Below are positions 1 to 7,925 of a stretch of 41,032 bases of DNA, one piece after another. The DNA comes from Chitinophagaceae bacterium (GTDB lineage Bacteria; Bacteroidota; Bacteroidia; Chitinophagales; Chitinophagaceae). The stretch covers positions 1 through 41,032 of the forward strand of contig CANGMZ010000016.1 of NCBI GenBank assembly GCA_947454715.1, read 5' to 3'. The notes below the pieces were generated by a model. It ran no database searches and was not told the DNA's origin. It saw only the letters and a program-made list of their open reading frames with translations. The number at the start of each line of letters is the position of its first letter. Position 1 is the stretch's first letter. A program made the translations under genes and the position numbers.

Positions 1-1530
1 GCAATGGACAAAGCGCGTGAAAAGGGTAAGATGGCACCGAGAGAGCGAATTGAATATCTGATAGATAAGGGTAGTGTGTTTACAGAGTTGGGTGCATTTG
101 CCGGATATGAAATGTATAAAGAACATGGCGGTTGTCCTGCGGGTGGAACCATCTCCGGTTTAGGATATGTGAGTGGTCGCTTGTGTATGATTGTCGCAAA
201 CGACAATACGGTAAAAGCAGGTGCCTGGTTTCCGATCACTGGAAAGAAGAACTTGCGTATGCAGGAAATAGCGATGGAGAACCACTTACCGGTAATCTAT
301 ATAGTGGATAGTGCAGGAGTTTACTTACCTATGCAGGATGAGATATTTCCTGATAAGGAGCATTTTGGTAGAATTTTCAGGAATAATGCTCAGATGAGCG
401 CAATGGGTATTTCTCAGATAGCTGCAGTAATGGGTAGTTGTGTAGCAGGTGGTGCATACTTGCCTATCATGAGTGATGAGACCTTAATGGTAGAGGGTAA
501 TGGTTCTATCTTTTTGGCAGGACCATACTTGGTAAAAGCAGCTATTGGTGAAGATGCAGATTTGCAGGCACTTGGTGGCGCAAAAATGCACACAGAGGTA
601 AGCGGAATAGCTGACTATAAATTTGATACAGAGAAGGAGTGTTTGGATCAGGTGCGCAGAATAATGGATAAGCTAGGACATCAGCCACTAAAAGGATATG
701 ACAGGGTGAAGCCTGCTGCTCCGGCTAAAGATCCTGCTGAAATATATGGTTTGATATCGGCTCAGAATAATAAGAATTTTGATGTAGTTGATGTTATAAA
801 GTGCATAGTCGATAATTCCGAATTCGATCAGTTTAAAGAAGATTACGGTAAGACAATCGTTTGTGGATATGGTCGTGTTGATGGTTGGGCGGTTGGAATT
901 GTTGCTAACCAACGTAAGATTGTAAAGAGTGGAAAGGGTGAGATGCAGATGGGTGGAGTTATTTATAATGATAGCGCTGATAAGGCTGCAAGATTTATTA
1001 TGAATTGCAATCAGAAAAAAATACCATTGGTGTTTTTACAGGATGTTACCGGATTTATGGTGGGTAGCCGCAGTGAGCAGTCAGGTATCATTAAAGATGG
1101 TGCAAAGCTGGTAAATGCAGTTGCTAATTCTGTAGTGCCTAAGATTACTATAGTAATTGGTAATTCTTATGGTGCAGGTAACTATGCAATGTGCGGTAAG
1201 GCGTATGATCCACGCTTTATTTATGCATGGCCGAATGCCAAGATAGCCGTTATGGGCGGTGAAGCTGCAGCAAAGACGCTTATGCAGATACAGGTAGCGA
1301 CCCTTAAAGCAAAGGGTGAAGTCATAGATCCTGAAAGAGAGAAGGAAATACTAAAAGAAATTGTAGACAAATATGATGCGCAGACCTCATCGTATTATGC
1401 AGCGGCTCGCCTGTGGGTAGATGAGATTATTGATCCTGTTGAAACCCGTAAAGTTATATCTGAAGGGATCAACGCAGCAAATCATTCTCAGGACAATAAA
1501 GAGTTTAAAATGGGTGTGTTTCAGGTTTAG
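1..1530 (+). CDS. Acyl-CoA carboxylase carboxyltransferase (beta) subunit, methylcrotonyl-CoA carboxylase type, 5'-truncated by window edge
   Basis: Biotin-dependent carboxyltransferase subunit that moves CO2 from carboxybiotin to an acyl-CoA; in the methylcrotonyl-CoA form this is a step of leucine degradation. The frame is open back to base 1. The first visible Met (base 4) is followed at once by the EKGKMAPRERIEYLID segment, which in this family lies about 30-40 residues inside the protein, so the true N-terminus is outside the window. Both crotonase-like halves are present: an N-half with VDSAGVYLP, FPDKEHFGRIF and MGSCVAGGAYLPIMSDE, and a C-half with VTGFMVG and the glycine-rich GNSYGAGNYAMCGKAYDP. 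The FPDKEHFGRIF and GSCVAGGAYLP segments favour the methylcrotonyl type over propionyl-CoA carboxylase, but substrate cannot be settled from sequence alone. No biotin carboxylase alpha subunit is in view; it may lie upstream. Confidence 0.93.
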   Translation, partial: AMDKAREKGKMAPRERIEYLIDKGSVFTELGAFAGYEMYKEHGGCPAGGTISGLGYVSGRLCMIVANDNTVKAGAWFPITGKKNLRMQEIAMENHLPVIYIVDSAGVYLPMQDEIFPDKEHFGRIFRNNAQMSAMGISQIAAVMGSCVAGGAYLPIMSDETLMVEGNGSIFLAGPYLVKAAIGEDADLQALGGAKMHTEVSGIADYKFDTEKECLDQVRRIMDKLGHQPLKGYDRVKPAAPAKDPAEIYGLISAQNNKNFDVVDVIKCIVDNSEFDQFKEDYGKTIVCGYGRVDGWAVGIVANQRKIVKSGKGEMQMGGVIYNDSADKAARFIMNCNQKKIPLVFLQDVTGFMVGSRSEQSGIIKDGAKLVNAVANSVVPKITIVIGNSYGAGNYAMCGKAYDPRFIYAWPNAKIAVMGGEAAAKTLMQIQVATLKAKGEVIDPEREKEILKEIVDKYDAQTSSYYAAARLWVDEIIDPVETRKVISEGINAANHSQDNKEFKMGVFQV

Positions 1531-1554
1531 TTATTTGAATTACGGAATGGCTTA

Positions 1555-2007
1555 ATGATGAAAAATATATTATTGGTTGCTGTATTGTTTTTTATTTGCT
1601 CATGCGGGAATACTAATTCCATAGGGGAGGGTAGCACAACTACTACAGTTACTATGGATAGTATTAACAGAGACAAGACTCTAATCATTGATGCTTTTTC
1701 GTCGTCGCCCGCAGATAGTGATGGGATTGGTTGTTTTTATTATGATATTGCTGATTCTGCTAATGAGCTTTTTGCTCAGGGACTTGATGGGTCTTGCTAT
1801 ATTTCAGTAAACCATAAATTACAGCACCTGATAGCAGATACTACATCACAAGATGAGTTGTACAAGAATGAGTTGTATGAATTAAGAATTGATATAAAAG
1901 AAACAGGTGTTACAGATGGAGGTAATTCTTATGAAGGTACAATGACTATAAAGAATAGGAACGGGAAGGTGACAACAAAAAAGATTTTTGGAAATTGCGG
2001 ATGCTGA
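1555..2007 (+). CDS. Small predicted lipoprotein, unknown function
   Basis: I do not recognise this 150-residue protein. It starts with tandem Met codons (1555 or 1558), then a short hydrophobic stretch ending in the lipobox-like FICSC, so signal peptidase II cleavage before Cys17 is likely. Cys at -2 of the box is unusual but tolerated. The mature part is hydrophilic and Asp/Ser-rich, with four further cysteines, two of them in the terminal NCGC. The form (lipobox, Thr/Ser linker, compact domain of about 120 residues) is that of many Bacteroidota lipoproteins of unknown function. It begins 24 nt after the carboxylase stop, so it could be co-transcribed, but a functional link is not evident. 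Confidence 0.7.
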   Translation: MMKNILLVAVLFFICSCGNTNSIGEGSTTTTVTMDSINRDKTLIIDAFSSSPADSDGIGCFYYDIADSANELFAQGLDGSCYISVNHKLQHLIADTTSQDELYKNELYELRIDIKETGVTDGGNSYEGTMTIKNRNGKVTTKKIFGNCGC

Positions 2008-2117
2008 TTATTAATAAGTAGTTACAGTATCAGTGGTGAATATTCTGGTTCGCATAATTAAGCGTCAGGTAATTTTCGGACCTCGCTACGATTTACTAAC
2101 TACTAGGTACTGATAAA

Positions 2118-2903
2118 ATGATAGAGATAAAGAACGTAAGAAAAGCATTTGGGGAGAAGGTGGTTTTACAAGATGTTTCCTTTACAATGGAGGCAGGTAA
2201 AACTAATCTTATCATTGGCACCAGCGGTAGCGGTAAAACGGTACTGATGAAGATAATGATAGGCCTTATGCAGGTAGATACCGGTCAGGTATTGTATGAA
2301 GGTGCAGATCTTACGCAGATGAATGTAAAGGAGCTGAAACAGTTACGACAGTCGGTGGGTATGCTATTTCAGGGTAGTGCATTATTTGATAGTAAAACTG
2401 TGGAGGAGAATGTAATGTTTCCGTTGGACATGTTTACTAAAGATAACTATGCTACTAAACTTAAAAGGGTGAATGAAGTGTTGGATAGGGTAAATCTTAA
2501 AGATGCCAATAAAAAATTCCCTTCAGAGATAAGTGGCGGTATGAAGAAGCGTGTGGCACTGGCTCGTGCAGTGGTTCAAAACCCAAAGTATCTTTTTTGT
2601 GATGAGCCTAACTCAGGCCTTGATCCTCAAACATCTTTAGTTATTGATAAATTAATTAAAGAGATAACTATGGAGTATAACATTACTACAGTAGTGAATA
2701 CGCATGATATGAATACAGTAATGGAGTATGGCGATCATATAGTATACATGTATCAGGGTATGAAACAATGGGAAGGTTCTAATAAAGATATTATATTCAG
2801 TAAAAACGAAAAGTTGAACGCCTTCATATTTGCTTCTGAATTTTTGGAGAAAGCCAAGGAAATGAGCATGATTGAAGCAGAAGCTTTAAATAAGAAGAAA
2901 TAA
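2118..2903 (+). CDS. ABC transporter ATP-binding protein, MlaF-like (phospholipid/Mce-type transport)
   Basis: Complete 261-residue ABC ATPase. Walker A is GTSGSGKT (residues about 34-41), the Q-loop region reads GMLFQGSALFDS, the signature is SGGMKKRVALARA, Walker B is YLFCDEPNSGLDP, and the switch His is in VVNTHDM. The SGGMKKR signature, the LFQGSALFDS Q-loop and the PNSGLDP after Walker B are hallmarks of the MlaF/Ttg2A branch, which energises lipid movement between inner and outer membrane together with a MlaE permease and an MCE (MlaD) protein. Neither partner is adjacent: upstream is a small lipoprotein and downstream, past a hairpin, an AraC regulator. The ATPase must therefore use partners encoded elsewhere, or at least transcribed separately. 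No recognisable RBS precedes the ATG. Confidence 0.88.
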   Translation: MIEIKNVRKAFGEKVVLQDVSFTMEAGKTNLIIGTSGSGKTVLMKIMIGLMQVDTGQVLYEGADLTQMNVKELKQLRQSVGMLFQGSALFDSKTVEENVMFPLDMFTKDNYATKLKRVNEVLDRVNLKDANKKFPSEISGGMKKRVALARAVVQNPKYLFCDEPNSGLDPQTSLVIDKLIKEITMEYNITTVVNTHDMNTVMEYGDHIVYMYQGMKQWEGSNKDIIFSKNEKLNAFIFASEFLEKAKEMSMIEAEALNKKK

Positions 2904-2936
2904 ATTGTTGAAGGGCTAATATAGTCCTTCAACAAT
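2904..2936 (+). terminator. Rho-independent-type hairpin after the MlaF-like gene
   Basis: Directly abutting the TAA, an 11-bp perfect stem (2904-2914 with 2926-2936) extends by G.T, C-G and T-A pairs to about 14 bp around a 5-nt loop. No strong T tract follows (AAAATTAAAG), so it may act mainly as a 3'-end stabiliser. Confidence 0.65.
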
Positions 2937-2982
2937 AAAATTAAAGAATTGAGAGTTGTTGTGATAAATAAACGTGAGATCA

Positions 2983-3816
2983 ATGCAACCACATTTTTAC
3001 CATATCCATCCGGCGCTGCAACACTTAGTTAGCAGTATCTGCATTATGGAGATGGATTTCGGATTGCACAATATCAATACGCAGTATCATTATCCTTGGT
3101 CTACTCAAACCAGGCTTTGCTTTTATATTCATGGTGATCTGTTACAAACAAAGAAAGACGACGAAACTACCTTTACAACCTGTCCGGAGGTCTTCGTAGT
3201 TGGTCCGCAAATGAAGGGGGTGATGCTCAACTATGGGCGGAGTTGCACTGCTGTAGCTATTTGTTTTCATGCAGGTGCTTTACATCGTTTGCTTAATATT
3301 CCATTAGCCGAAATCTCAAATCAGGAAATAGATGCTACGTTCCTATTCGGAAATGAAGTGAAGGAGCTGAATGCAAAAATGCAAGAGGCCGGATCTTTCA
3401 AAGAGATAGGTGATTTACTTGAAGGGTTTCTATTACGCCGATTGGCTTCTGCAGCTGATTTGTTGCCATTTGACAGTGCATTTAATGAGGTTGTAAGGAG
3501 AAATGGCAATATTAGTGTGGACAATATGGCGTCACTCTCTTGTCTGAGTACTCGCCAGTTTGAAAGAAAATGTAATGAAAAACTGGGAATGTCTCCCCGG
3601 TTATTTGCTATGTTAATCAGGTTCTCCAAAGCGTATGCAATTAAGGAGAAGAACCCATCGCTAACATGGTCTGATATTGCGATGAACATGGGTTTTTATG
3701 ATCAGGCACATCTAGTGAAATCCTTTAAAATGTTTGCCGGTAACAACCCTTCTTTTGTAGATCAACAAATACCTTCCTCATTAAAAGTTGTTTCTGCTTT
3801 AGAAGTGCATCAATAA
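2983..3816 (+). CDS. AraC-family transcriptional regulator
   Basis: One-component regulator. The N-terminal part (about residues 1-150) resembles the DUF6597 sensor domain found on many Bacteroidota AraC proteins: FYHIHPALQHLVSSICIMEMDF near the start and the conserved VVGPQMKGVMLNYGR segment. The C-terminal AraC domain has two helix-turn-helix units: NISVDNMASLSCLSTRQFERKC and TWSDIAMNMGFYDQAHLVKSFK, followed by AGNNPSFV, the usual end of the second HTH. The frame is open to a GTG at 2974, but the ATG at 2983 fits the family better. It sits between two terminators, so it is probably monocistronic. The target is unknown; the non-coding region just downstream carries candidate regulatory elements. 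Confidence 0.88.
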   Translation: MQPHFYHIHPALQHLVSSICIMEMDFGLHNINTQYHYPWSTQTRLCFYIHGDLLQTKKDDETTFTTCPEVFVVGPQMKGVMLNYGRSCTAVAICFHAGALHRLLNIPLAEISNQEIDATFLFGNEVKELNAKMQEAGSFKEIGDLLEGFLLRRLASAADLLPFDSAFNEVVRRNGNISVDNMASLSCLSTRQFERKCNEKLGMSPRLFAMLIRFSKAYAIKEKNPSLTWSDIAMNMGFYDQAHLVKSFKMFAGNNPSFVDQQIPSSLKVVSALEVHQ

Positions 3817-4087
3817 ATGTCGTGTTTATACAATAGGTATCAATGTGAATGTCGGTAGCTTTGCCAAAGCTGGACCAGAATAGGGAAGTATAACTTGCTT
3901 TTGTTTGAATGTGTGTTAAATAAGCTTGATAATTACAGCAGCCCCATTGTCTTATCACTACTTCCTTATTTTGGTCGTCCCCTCTAATTTTCCAATACCA
4001 TGAAAACCAAATTTTAGCACGACAAGTAATTCTTGTGGTGCTATTACTGGTATAGATAACTTTTCAGAGATTTTGTTATCGTAAAAT
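3817..4087. promoter_or_regulatory. Non-coding region after araC-type gene, with perfect dyad
   Basis: No credible gene lies between the AraC stop and the terminator of the protease. The stretch begins immediately after the stop with TGTCGTGTTTATACAAT (3819-3835). A perfect inverted repeat, AGCTTTG-C-CAAAGCT, is at 3857-3871. A short open frame on the minus strand (3725-3958) has no RBS and overlaps the regulator's end, so I do not call it. The dyad could be an operator for the adjacent regulator or a small hairpin; a decayed small gene is the alternative. Confidence 0.35.
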
Positions 4088-4122
4088 AAATAATGGGCTG
4101 CAATATTTGTAGCCCATTATTT
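4088..4122 (-). terminator. Terminator hairpin of the HtrA protease gene
   Basis: A 16-bp stem with one G.T pair (4088-4103 with 4107-4122) and a 3-nt loop. Read on the minus strand it is followed by TTTTACGAT, a short T run, and it lies 22 nt past the protease stop. Confidence 0.75.
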
Positions 4123-4143
4123 ATGAAACATATATTTAGTTGT

Positions 4144-5610
4144 TTACTGCTGGTCGCCTATTGCATCACCGGTGTTTAGCGTATAATAATACCTGCCTTG
4201 ATAACCGGGTTGGAAGCCTGCAATTTGTAATGTTTTATTTGCAGAAACAATTTCCTCGAGCTCAGCAAGTGTGCTTACCGGTATGTCATTTACATTGGTA
4301 ATTACAAAGCCTTTGTGTATCTGTGTTTTGCGTGCTAGTACACCTTTGCCAAGGTCTGTAATTGTGATTCCTCCTTCAATACCGTAATCAGATCTTTCTT
4401 TTTGTGTTAGTGGTCGAAAGCTTGCACCGAGTATATTAGTTGGTTGTGTAGCTTTATTGAGTTTTACTGCTGTTGTGATTGGTTTGCCGTCTCTCAAAAG
4501 AGTAACATTTACATTGTCACCGGGGGCATAACGAGCTATTTGCTCCTGAAGTTGAGGCTGTGTGCTAACTGCCTGGCCATTCACCTGAGTAATAATGTCA
4601 CCTGTTTTAATACCTGCCCCTGCAGCTCCGCTATTGGGTAACACATTTTTTACGTAAATACCTTCATTCCTATCTAATCCCAGCGTTTTCATTTGCTCAG
4701 CAGTAGCAGTTTTGCTATCGAGGTATTCAATGCCCATATATGCACGTTGAACACTGCCAAACTTCATAAGGTCATTGGCTACCTTACGTACTATGTTAAC
4801 AGGTATGGCATAAGAATACCCGGCATACGATCCTGTGGGAGATGCTATTGCGGAGTTGATGCCTATCAACTGCCCGGCGGTATTGACAAGTGCACCTCCG
4901 CTATTGCCCGGGTTAACAGCTGCATCAGTTTGAATAAAGGATTCGATAGCAGATTCAGATTGTGCTTTATTTATGCCCAATGAGCGACCTTTTGCACTGA
5001 CAATACCTGCTGTTACAGTTGCATCAAGTGATAGCGGATATCCCACTGCGAGTACCCATTGTCCCAGCTTTACATTGTCAGAATTTCCTAGTTCCATATA
5101 TGGGAGATTGTTCTCGCCATCAACTTTTAGAATAGCAATATCAGTAGAAGGATCTTTTGCTACAACTTTGGCTTTTGTTGTGTATCGGTCATTAAAAGTA
5201 ACTGCGACCTCATCTCCATTTGCTACAACGTGGTTATTGGTTACAATATAACCGTCGGGCGATATCACTACACCTGATCCAGATTCTACCTGAGACGGAA
5301 TGTAGTATTGTCTTGGTCCGAATAGCTGACTATAAATGTCGTTAGCCCTGGTGTCAGTAAATGTTCTTGCTTTTGTTGTCGTTTTAACATGTACTACAGC
5401 TTTTACAGAAGCTGCCGCAGCGGCTTCAAAGTTGACCCCTCCTGACATTGCAGCAGCTTCGCCTGAATATGATGCATAATTGACAGGTAGCTGATGATTA
5501 GGCCCTTCAGTGAGATAAGGCACATTGTGTTGAAAATGTGCAGCAATAAAAAACGTAGTAACAGATGTAAGTGCTGCTGTTAACACTACCGGTAATAATC
5601 TGGCTCTCAT
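4144..5610 (-). CDS. DegP/HtrA-family periplasmic serine protease (S1C) with two PDZ domains
   Basis: Envelope quality-control protease/chaperone. An N-terminal hydrophobic segment (about residues 4-25) serves as signal peptide or membrane anchor. The trypsin-like domain carries the full triad: His127 in VTNNHVVANG, Asp157 in DPSTDIAIL and Ser237 in NPGNSGGALV. Two PDZ domains follow: about 290-380, with YMGIEY and GIKTGDIITQVNGQ, and about 390-480, which is more degenerate. At 488 residues with two PDZs it has normal DegP architecture. A promoter on the minus strand ends 37 nt before the ATG, and the divergent neighbour is tetR of the export operon, with 250 bp between the two starts. The gene is probably monocistronic. 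I leave the symbol empty because DegP, DegQ and HtrA cannot be told apart here. Confidence 0.95.
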   Translation of the reverse strand: MRARLLPVVLTAALTSVTTFFIAAHFQHNVPYLTEGPNHQLPVNYASYSGEAAAMSGGVNFEAAAAASVKAVVHVKTTTKARTFTDTRANDIYSQLFGPRQYYIPSQVESGSGVVISPDGYIVTNNHVVANGDEVAVTFNDRYTTKAKVVAKDPSTDIAILKVDGENNLPYMELGNSDNVKLGQWVLAVGYPLSLDATVTAGIVSAKGRSLGINKAQSESAIESFIQTDAAVNPGNSGGALVNTAGQLIGINSAIASPTGSYAGYSYAIPVNIVRKVANDLMKFGSVQRAYMGIEYLDSKTATAEQMKTLGLDRNEGIYVKNVLPNSGAAGAGIKTGDIITQVNGQAVSTQPQLQEQIARYAPGDNVNVTLLRDGKPITTAVKLNKATQPTNILGASFRPLTQKERSDYGIEGGITITDLGKGVLARKTQIHKGFVITNVNDIPVSTLAELEEIVSANKTLQIAGFQPGYQGRYYYTLNTGDAIGDQQ

Positions 5611-5647
5611 AACTCTTTCTATGTTTTTTGTTTTGTAATCTGTGCAT

Positions 5648-5678
5648 CAAATTTATTACCTATAATTATTATGACAAT
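5648..5678 (-). promoter_or_regulatory. Bacteroidota-type promoter of the HtrA gene
   Basis: On the minus strand, TAAATTTG (5648-5655) is an exact match to the -7 consensus TAnnTTTG. ATTG (5675-5678) lies exactly 19 nt upstream as a 3-of-4 match to the -33 TTTG. The predicted leader is about 30 nt. Confidence 0.6.
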
Positions 5679-5817
5679 GTTAAAAGAGCTTTTTTGAGTA
5701 GTACAAGATTGTTAAGATTTTTAGCCACTTTTTGTCTGAATGTGCACTTACATCATATTTTAACTCCTTATTTTTTTAATTGAAAGGACTGCAGATGGAG
5801 AAAACTGATTTTAATCA

Positions 5818-5850
5818 TTTGATTAAATCAAGTATTTAATTCTACTTTTG
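5818..5850 (+). promoter_or_regulatory. Promoter of the tetR-led export operon
   Basis: TTTG at 5818-5821, a 21-nt spacer, then TACTTTTG at 5843-5850 (exact TAnnTTTG). The ATG starts 10 nt after the -7 box, so the mRNA leader should be only a few nucleotides long. Confidence 0.6.
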
Positions 5851-5860
5851 CTTTGTTAAG

Positions 5861-6487
5861 ATGAACGAAAAGGAGCAAATAGCGCAAAGCGAATCGACCG
5901 AAGAAAAGATAAAAGAAGCGGCGAAAAGGGTATTTACCCGTAAGGGTTATGCGGCTACCCGTACGCGTGATATAGCAGAAGAGTCGGGTTATAATCTGGC
6001 GTTATTGAATTACTATTTCAGAAGCAAGGAGAAGTTGTTTGACATCATCATGATAGAGCATCTTCAGTTGTTCATTGGTAATGTGTTTGCCATTCTCAAT
6101 GAAAAGGATACCAGTCTTGAAGAGAAGCTGGAACGGATGATAGGGTACTATATAGACATGTTGATGGAAAACCCCGGAATACCGGTATTTATAATTAATG
6201 CTGTAAATAATGATCCTAAGTTGTTGTTGGAGCGAGCCGCAGGAGGTGTTGATTTCTCTGCAACATATATGGCAGAACAATGGCGTGATATCGTCAAGAA
6301 GAAGAAACTCAACATCAGCCCAATGCATTTGTTTATAAATATCATTTCCCTGACAGTTTTCCCATTTGCAGCTTCACCCATTATCAAAGCAAAAAACATG
6401 TTGGATAATGATGCTTTTAATAAACTGATGTTAGAGCGAAAGCGATTAATACCCTTGTGGATAAAGGCTACACTGGAAGTAGCATAA
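5861..6487 (+). CDS. TetR/AcrR-family transcriptional regulator
   Basis: A 208-residue repressor-type protein. The N-terminal TetR DNA-binding domain is clear: EKIKEAAKRVFTRKGYAATR, then helix-turn-helix TRDIAEESGYNLALLNYYFRSKEKLF (about residues 15-65). The C-terminal ligand-binding part is all-helical and diverged. It is the first gene of a unit with an outer-membrane channel (29 nt downstream), periplasmic adaptor, permease and ATPase, so it very likely controls its own operon in response to a substrate of the exporter; that is inferred from position. The ATG is the only usable start. An AAGGAG at 5869-5874 lies inside the gene and serves no start. Confidence 0.92.
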   Translation: MNEKEQIAQSESTEEKIKEAAKRVFTRKGYAATRTRDIAEESGYNLALLNYYFRSKEKLFDIIMIEHLQLFIGNVFAILNEKDTSLEEKLERMIGYYIDMLMENPGIPVFIINAVNNDPKLLLERAAGGVDFSATYMAEQWRDIVKKKKLNISPMHLFINIISLTVFPFAASPIIKAKNMLDNDAFNKLMLERKRLIPLWIKATLEVA

Positions 6488-6516
6488 GACAATAAGAATG
6501 ATAAAGAGATAACTCT

Positions 6517-7830
6517 ATGAATAAAAAAATATTGAGTACTGTGGTTGTCATGTTTGTAATGCTTCAGGCTAATGGACAGGTTACTTTTAACTCTGTTGAA
6601 GATGTGTGGAAGTATGCAGACGACCATAATGTAACTATAAGAATTTCGCGCTATGATGCAGATAAATCGAGACTGGCAAAAAAACAGTCTTATAGTGCTT
6701 TTATGCCTCAGGTAACAGCCAACGGGACTTATACAGACAATATGGCTATACAGACCACATTGCTGCCGGGTGTTATTGTAGGCAAACCAGATGGCGTTTA
6801 TGTGCCGGTGAAATTTGGACAGAAATATATCTACTCAGGTAATGTTACAGCTCAGCTTGATGTATTGAATGTACAGAGTTGGTTTAATGTAAGAACTGCC
6901 AGAATAAGTGCAGAAATGAGTAAAGATTCTTTATCAAACACCAGAAAGAACATATATCAGCAGATAGCTACGCAATATTATTCTGTTTTGTTGATGACAG
7001 AAGCAGCTAGGCTTGCAACTAATAGCGAGTTACTTGCTGACTCTGTTTTTCAATCTGTCAGTAGGAAGTTTGCTGAAGGTACGGTGAGTAAGGCCAATGT
7101 AGATCTCTCGAAGATGAACCTAGAACGTGCACAACAAACAAATATCACTGCTCAGTATCAGATACAAACTGCAAAAAACAGTCTGAAAATATTGTTGGAT
7201 ATGCAGTTGACGGATTCGATGAACATTACAGCATCATTAAGTCGCACAATTGAGGATGCAGGTAAAGGTACATTCACTGAAGATCCTGCCGTGAAAATTG
7301 CTTACAATGCAATGCGTATCAGTATGAGTCAATACAAAGGTGGTAATGCAACTTTTTTACCGACACTGGCTATCTCGTATAGTAACACCACGCAACAAAA
7401 TGATAATAAATTTGAACCTTTTTCGGGTGGGCCGTCATGGTTCCCCGCAGAGTATTGGTCATTGAAAGCCTCTTGGAATATTTTTAGTGGAGGGAGTAAG
7501 TATTATCAATCGAGAAGGAATAAGATTGCTATTGAAGAAAGAAAGCTGCAATTTGAAAGTGCACAACGACAATCGGTAATTAACGATGAAAATCTGAGAT
7601 TGAATTATGCTAAAACCGCAGCACTACTCACAAAGACAGAAGATGTGATGCACCTATCTTTTGATAACTACACACACATATCGAACAGATATACTGAAGG
7701 TCTTTCTTCATTAGACGATAAATTGAATGCTTTTTCAGATTATATCGGTTATCAAAATCAGTATCTGAATAGTTTGTCTGATATGTTGGTGCAGTTGTAT
7801 CAAATAAAAATAAGGCAGTTGAGCTTTTGA
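6517..7830 (+). CDS. TolC-family outer membrane efflux protein
   Basis: A 437-residue outer-membrane channel subunit; a signal peptide ends near LQANGQ (about residue 21). Two outer-membrane-efflux-protein repeats are recognisable by their long amphipathic helices: the first with NVRTARISAEMSKDSLSNTR and a Lys/Ala-rich hairpin around residues 120-235, the second around 310-430 with SRRNKIAIEERKLQFESAQR. The linking WNIFSGGSKYYQSR motif (W-x-[IL]-F-x-G-G) is typical of the family's C-half. It trimerises to form the exit duct for the adaptor and ABC permease encoded next. It is not adjacent to an RND pump, so this is a MacAB/ABC-type tripartite system. Confidence 0.92.
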   Translation: MNKKILSTVVVMFVMLQANGQVTFNSVEDVWKYADDHNVTIRISRYDADKSRLAKKQSYSAFMPQVTANGTYTDNMAIQTTLLPGVIVGKPDGVYVPVKFGQKYIYSGNVTAQLDVLNVQSWFNVRTARISAEMSKDSLSNTRKNIYQQIATQYYSVLLMTEAARLATNSELLADSVFQSVSRKFAEGTVSKANVDLSKMNLERAQQTNITAQYQIQTAKNSLKILLDMQLTDSMNITASLSRTIEDAGKGTFTEDPAVKIAYNAMRISMSQYKGGNATFLPTLAISYSNTTQQNDNKFEPFSGGPSWFPAEYWSLKASWNIFSGGSKYYQSRRNKIAIEERKLQFESAQRQSVINDENLRLNYAKTAALLTKTEDVMHLSFDNYTHISNRYTEGLSSLDDKLNAFSDYIGYQNQYLNSLSDMLVQLYQIKIRQLSF

Positions 7831-7925
7831 TTTTTAAAAAGTTCATTACTGAACCTAAGTGATAAGCATGATGTTAAGTAATAATATTCCTAAAGTAATT
7901 AATGAATAAATTTAAGAGAACCAGT

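Noticed and set aside
3725-3958. 77-codon minus-strand frame reaching into the non-coding region after the AraC gene
   Set aside because: No RBS or promoter, it overlaps the 3' end of the regulator, and composition is not protein-like. Kept only as part of the non-coding description.
5869-5874. AAGGAG inside tetR as a Shine-Dalgarno for a shorter product
   Set aside because: No start codon follows at a suitable distance, and a later start would remove the DNA-binding domain.
6148-6627. 159-codon minus-strand frame across tetR and the tolC start
   Set aside because: It is antisense to two well-supported genes and its product has no recognisable domain or signal.
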